Positions 6,342-6,530 of a DNA stretch of 6,530 nucleotides are shown here, one piece after another. Both the position numbers and the translations under genes were made by a program. Under the pieces are notes generated by a model. The model did not search any database. It had not been told where the DNA came from and saw only the letters and a list, made by a program, of their open reading frames with translations. The stretch is from Porphyromonas sp. (GTDB lineage: Bacteria; Bacteroidota; Bacteroidia; Bacteroidales; Porphyromonadaceae). The DNA is taken from the NCBI GenBank assembly GCA_029983505.1, contig JASBZK010000062.1:1-6530 (forward strand), in the 5' to 3' direction. The first letter of the stretch is position 1. Every line of letters begins with the position of its first letter.

Positions 6342-6363
6342 GTCGGACTTTTGACACACCTCC
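6174..6363. mobile_element. MITE-like remnant with terminal inverted repeats GGTGTGTCAAAAGT
   Basis: GGTGTGTCAAAAGT (6177-6190) and its exact reverse complement ACTTTTGACACACC (6347-6360) bound a ~190-base non-coding interior. A further partial copy, GGAGGTGTGT, lies at 6223-6232 and equals the reverse complement of the right end at 6354-6363. Ends of the form GAGG-x-TGTGTCAAAA are, as I recall, common on Bacteroidota insertion sequences and their non-autonomous derivatives. There is no transposase and I could not define a target-site duplication, so the class is unassigned. Confidence 0.5.
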
Positions 6364-6379
6364 AAACAAACACCAAACG

Positions 6380-6393
6380 CCCCCTTTAGGGGG
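6380..6393. repeat. Short G/C hairpin CCCCC-ttta-GGGGG
   Basis: Five C and five G bases pair around TTTA, followed by TTAGGGGC. A related string, CCCCCTAAGAGGG, lies at 6166-6178. Similar C-run/TAAA/G-run hairpins recur between genes in Bacteroidota as I remember them; no function is assigned. Confidence 0.5.
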
Positions 6394-6423
6394 TTAGGGG
6401 CTTGAGGCATTCTGCAAAGTCTC

Positions 6424-6448
6424 ATACGAAAACTGACGTTTTTCGTAT
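6424..6448. repeat. 9-base-pair A/T-rich hairpin
   Basis: ATACGAAAA (6424-6432) pairs perfectly with TTTTCGTAT (6440-6448) around the loop CTGACGT. It is followed after nine bases by a run of T (6458-6463), but the run is too far from the stem for a standard terminator. Confidence 0.5.
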
Positions 6449-6516
6449 CCGGAGTCCTTTTTTCAAAGCAGGGCAAACGCATTAGAAACTTTGCCAACAA
6501 AGAATCATCGGATAAA

Positions 6517-6529
6517 GCCCCGGAGGGGC
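6517..6529. repeat. Start of a possible dispersed intergenic repeat at the right edge
   Basis: GCCCC-gga-GGGGC forms a 5-base-pair hairpin at the window end. The context GATAAAGCCCCGGAGGGGCG resembles the opening of a widespread Bacteroidota intergenic repeat I recall as AAGCCCC-x-GAGGGGCGACAT. The diagnostic continuation is outside the window. Confidence 0.35.
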
Positions 6530-6530
6530 G

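Larger units (their letters stand above)
6096..6424. repeat. Outer inverted-repeat pair bounding the repeat-rich region
   Basis: TGAGACTTTTGCA (6096-6108) is matched in reverse complement by TGCAAAGTCTCA (6413-6424), with one T/A missing from the right copy. The two arms enclose all of the larger repeats downstream of the groEL terminator, so they may mark the original boundaries of a ~330-base element or simply be a long-range inverted repeat. No flanking target duplication is evident. Confidence 0.45.
6095..6530. other. Repeat-rich intergenic region downstream of groEL, no gene seen
   Basis: No supportable coding sequence is present in these 436 bases. The region is instead packed with inverted repeats at several scales: an outer pair at 6096-6108/6413-6424, a 26-base pair at 6120-6145/6316-6341, a 14-base pair at 6177-6190/6347-6360, a 49-base hairpin at 6174-6222, and small hairpins at 6380-6393, 6424-6448 and 6517-6529. 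Together this looks like layered remains of insertion-sequence ends, MITE-like elements and short intergenic repeats. Any gene to the right starts beyond the window. Confidence 0.65.

Noticed and set aside
4348..6369. A 673-codon open frame on the minus strand covering all of groEL
   Set aside because: It is antisense to an intact GroEL, its composition follows the C-ending codon bias of groEL, it has no recognisable domain, and it begins inside the repeat region and reads through the groEL terminator.
6095..6530. CRISPR array or BrickBuilt-type tandem-repeat MITE
   Set aside because: There are no regularly spaced direct repeats of 20-40 bases; the repeats are mainly inverted and irregular.

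Overview
The window looks like a chromosomal stretch from a member of the Bacteroidota, most likely the Porphyromonadaceae (a Porphyromonas-like organism). The pointers are a GroEL with long blocks that I recall being close to Porphyromonas GroEL and a GGM-rich tail, a non-haem ferritin, an outer-membrane TonB-dependent receptor with the carboxypeptidase-D-like N-terminal extension typical of the phylum, a TAnnTTTG-type promoter element, and start codons without purine-rich ribosome binding sites. This is inferred from protein character, not from a database match.

Layout. The left edge (1-704, minus strand) is a probable two-gene operon: a ferritin, then 10 bases later an OsmC/Ohr-family protein that runs off the window and carries an apparent one-base frameshift. 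A 218-base divergent intergenic region (705-922) separates it from a large plus-strand TonB-dependent receptor gene (923-3571), which has no SusD-like partner and ends at a strong rho-independent terminator (3641-3686). A G+C-rich, apparently gene-free stretch (3687-4078) precedes the groES-groEL operon (4079-6033). A near-perfect terminator hairpin (6058-6094) closes that operon. The last ~430 bases (6095-6530) hold no convincing gene. They are dense in inverted repeats resembling insertion-sequence ends, MITE-like debris and short G/C hairpins.

How the genes fit together. Ferritin stores iron and limits Fenton chemistry, and OsmC-family proteins detoxify organic peroxides, so the left operon reads as an iron/oxidative-stress unit. 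The divergent receptor imports an unknown ligand across the outer membrane with TonB energy. Its position beside ferritin is only a weak hint of an iron-related ligand. GroES and GroEL form the housekeeping chaperonin, and their strongly C-ending codon choice fits very high expression.

I see no evidence of an undescribed multi-gene system. The parts most worth a second look are the osmC frameshift, the candidate regulatory sequences upstream of groES, and the interleaved inverted-repeat element downstream of groEL.
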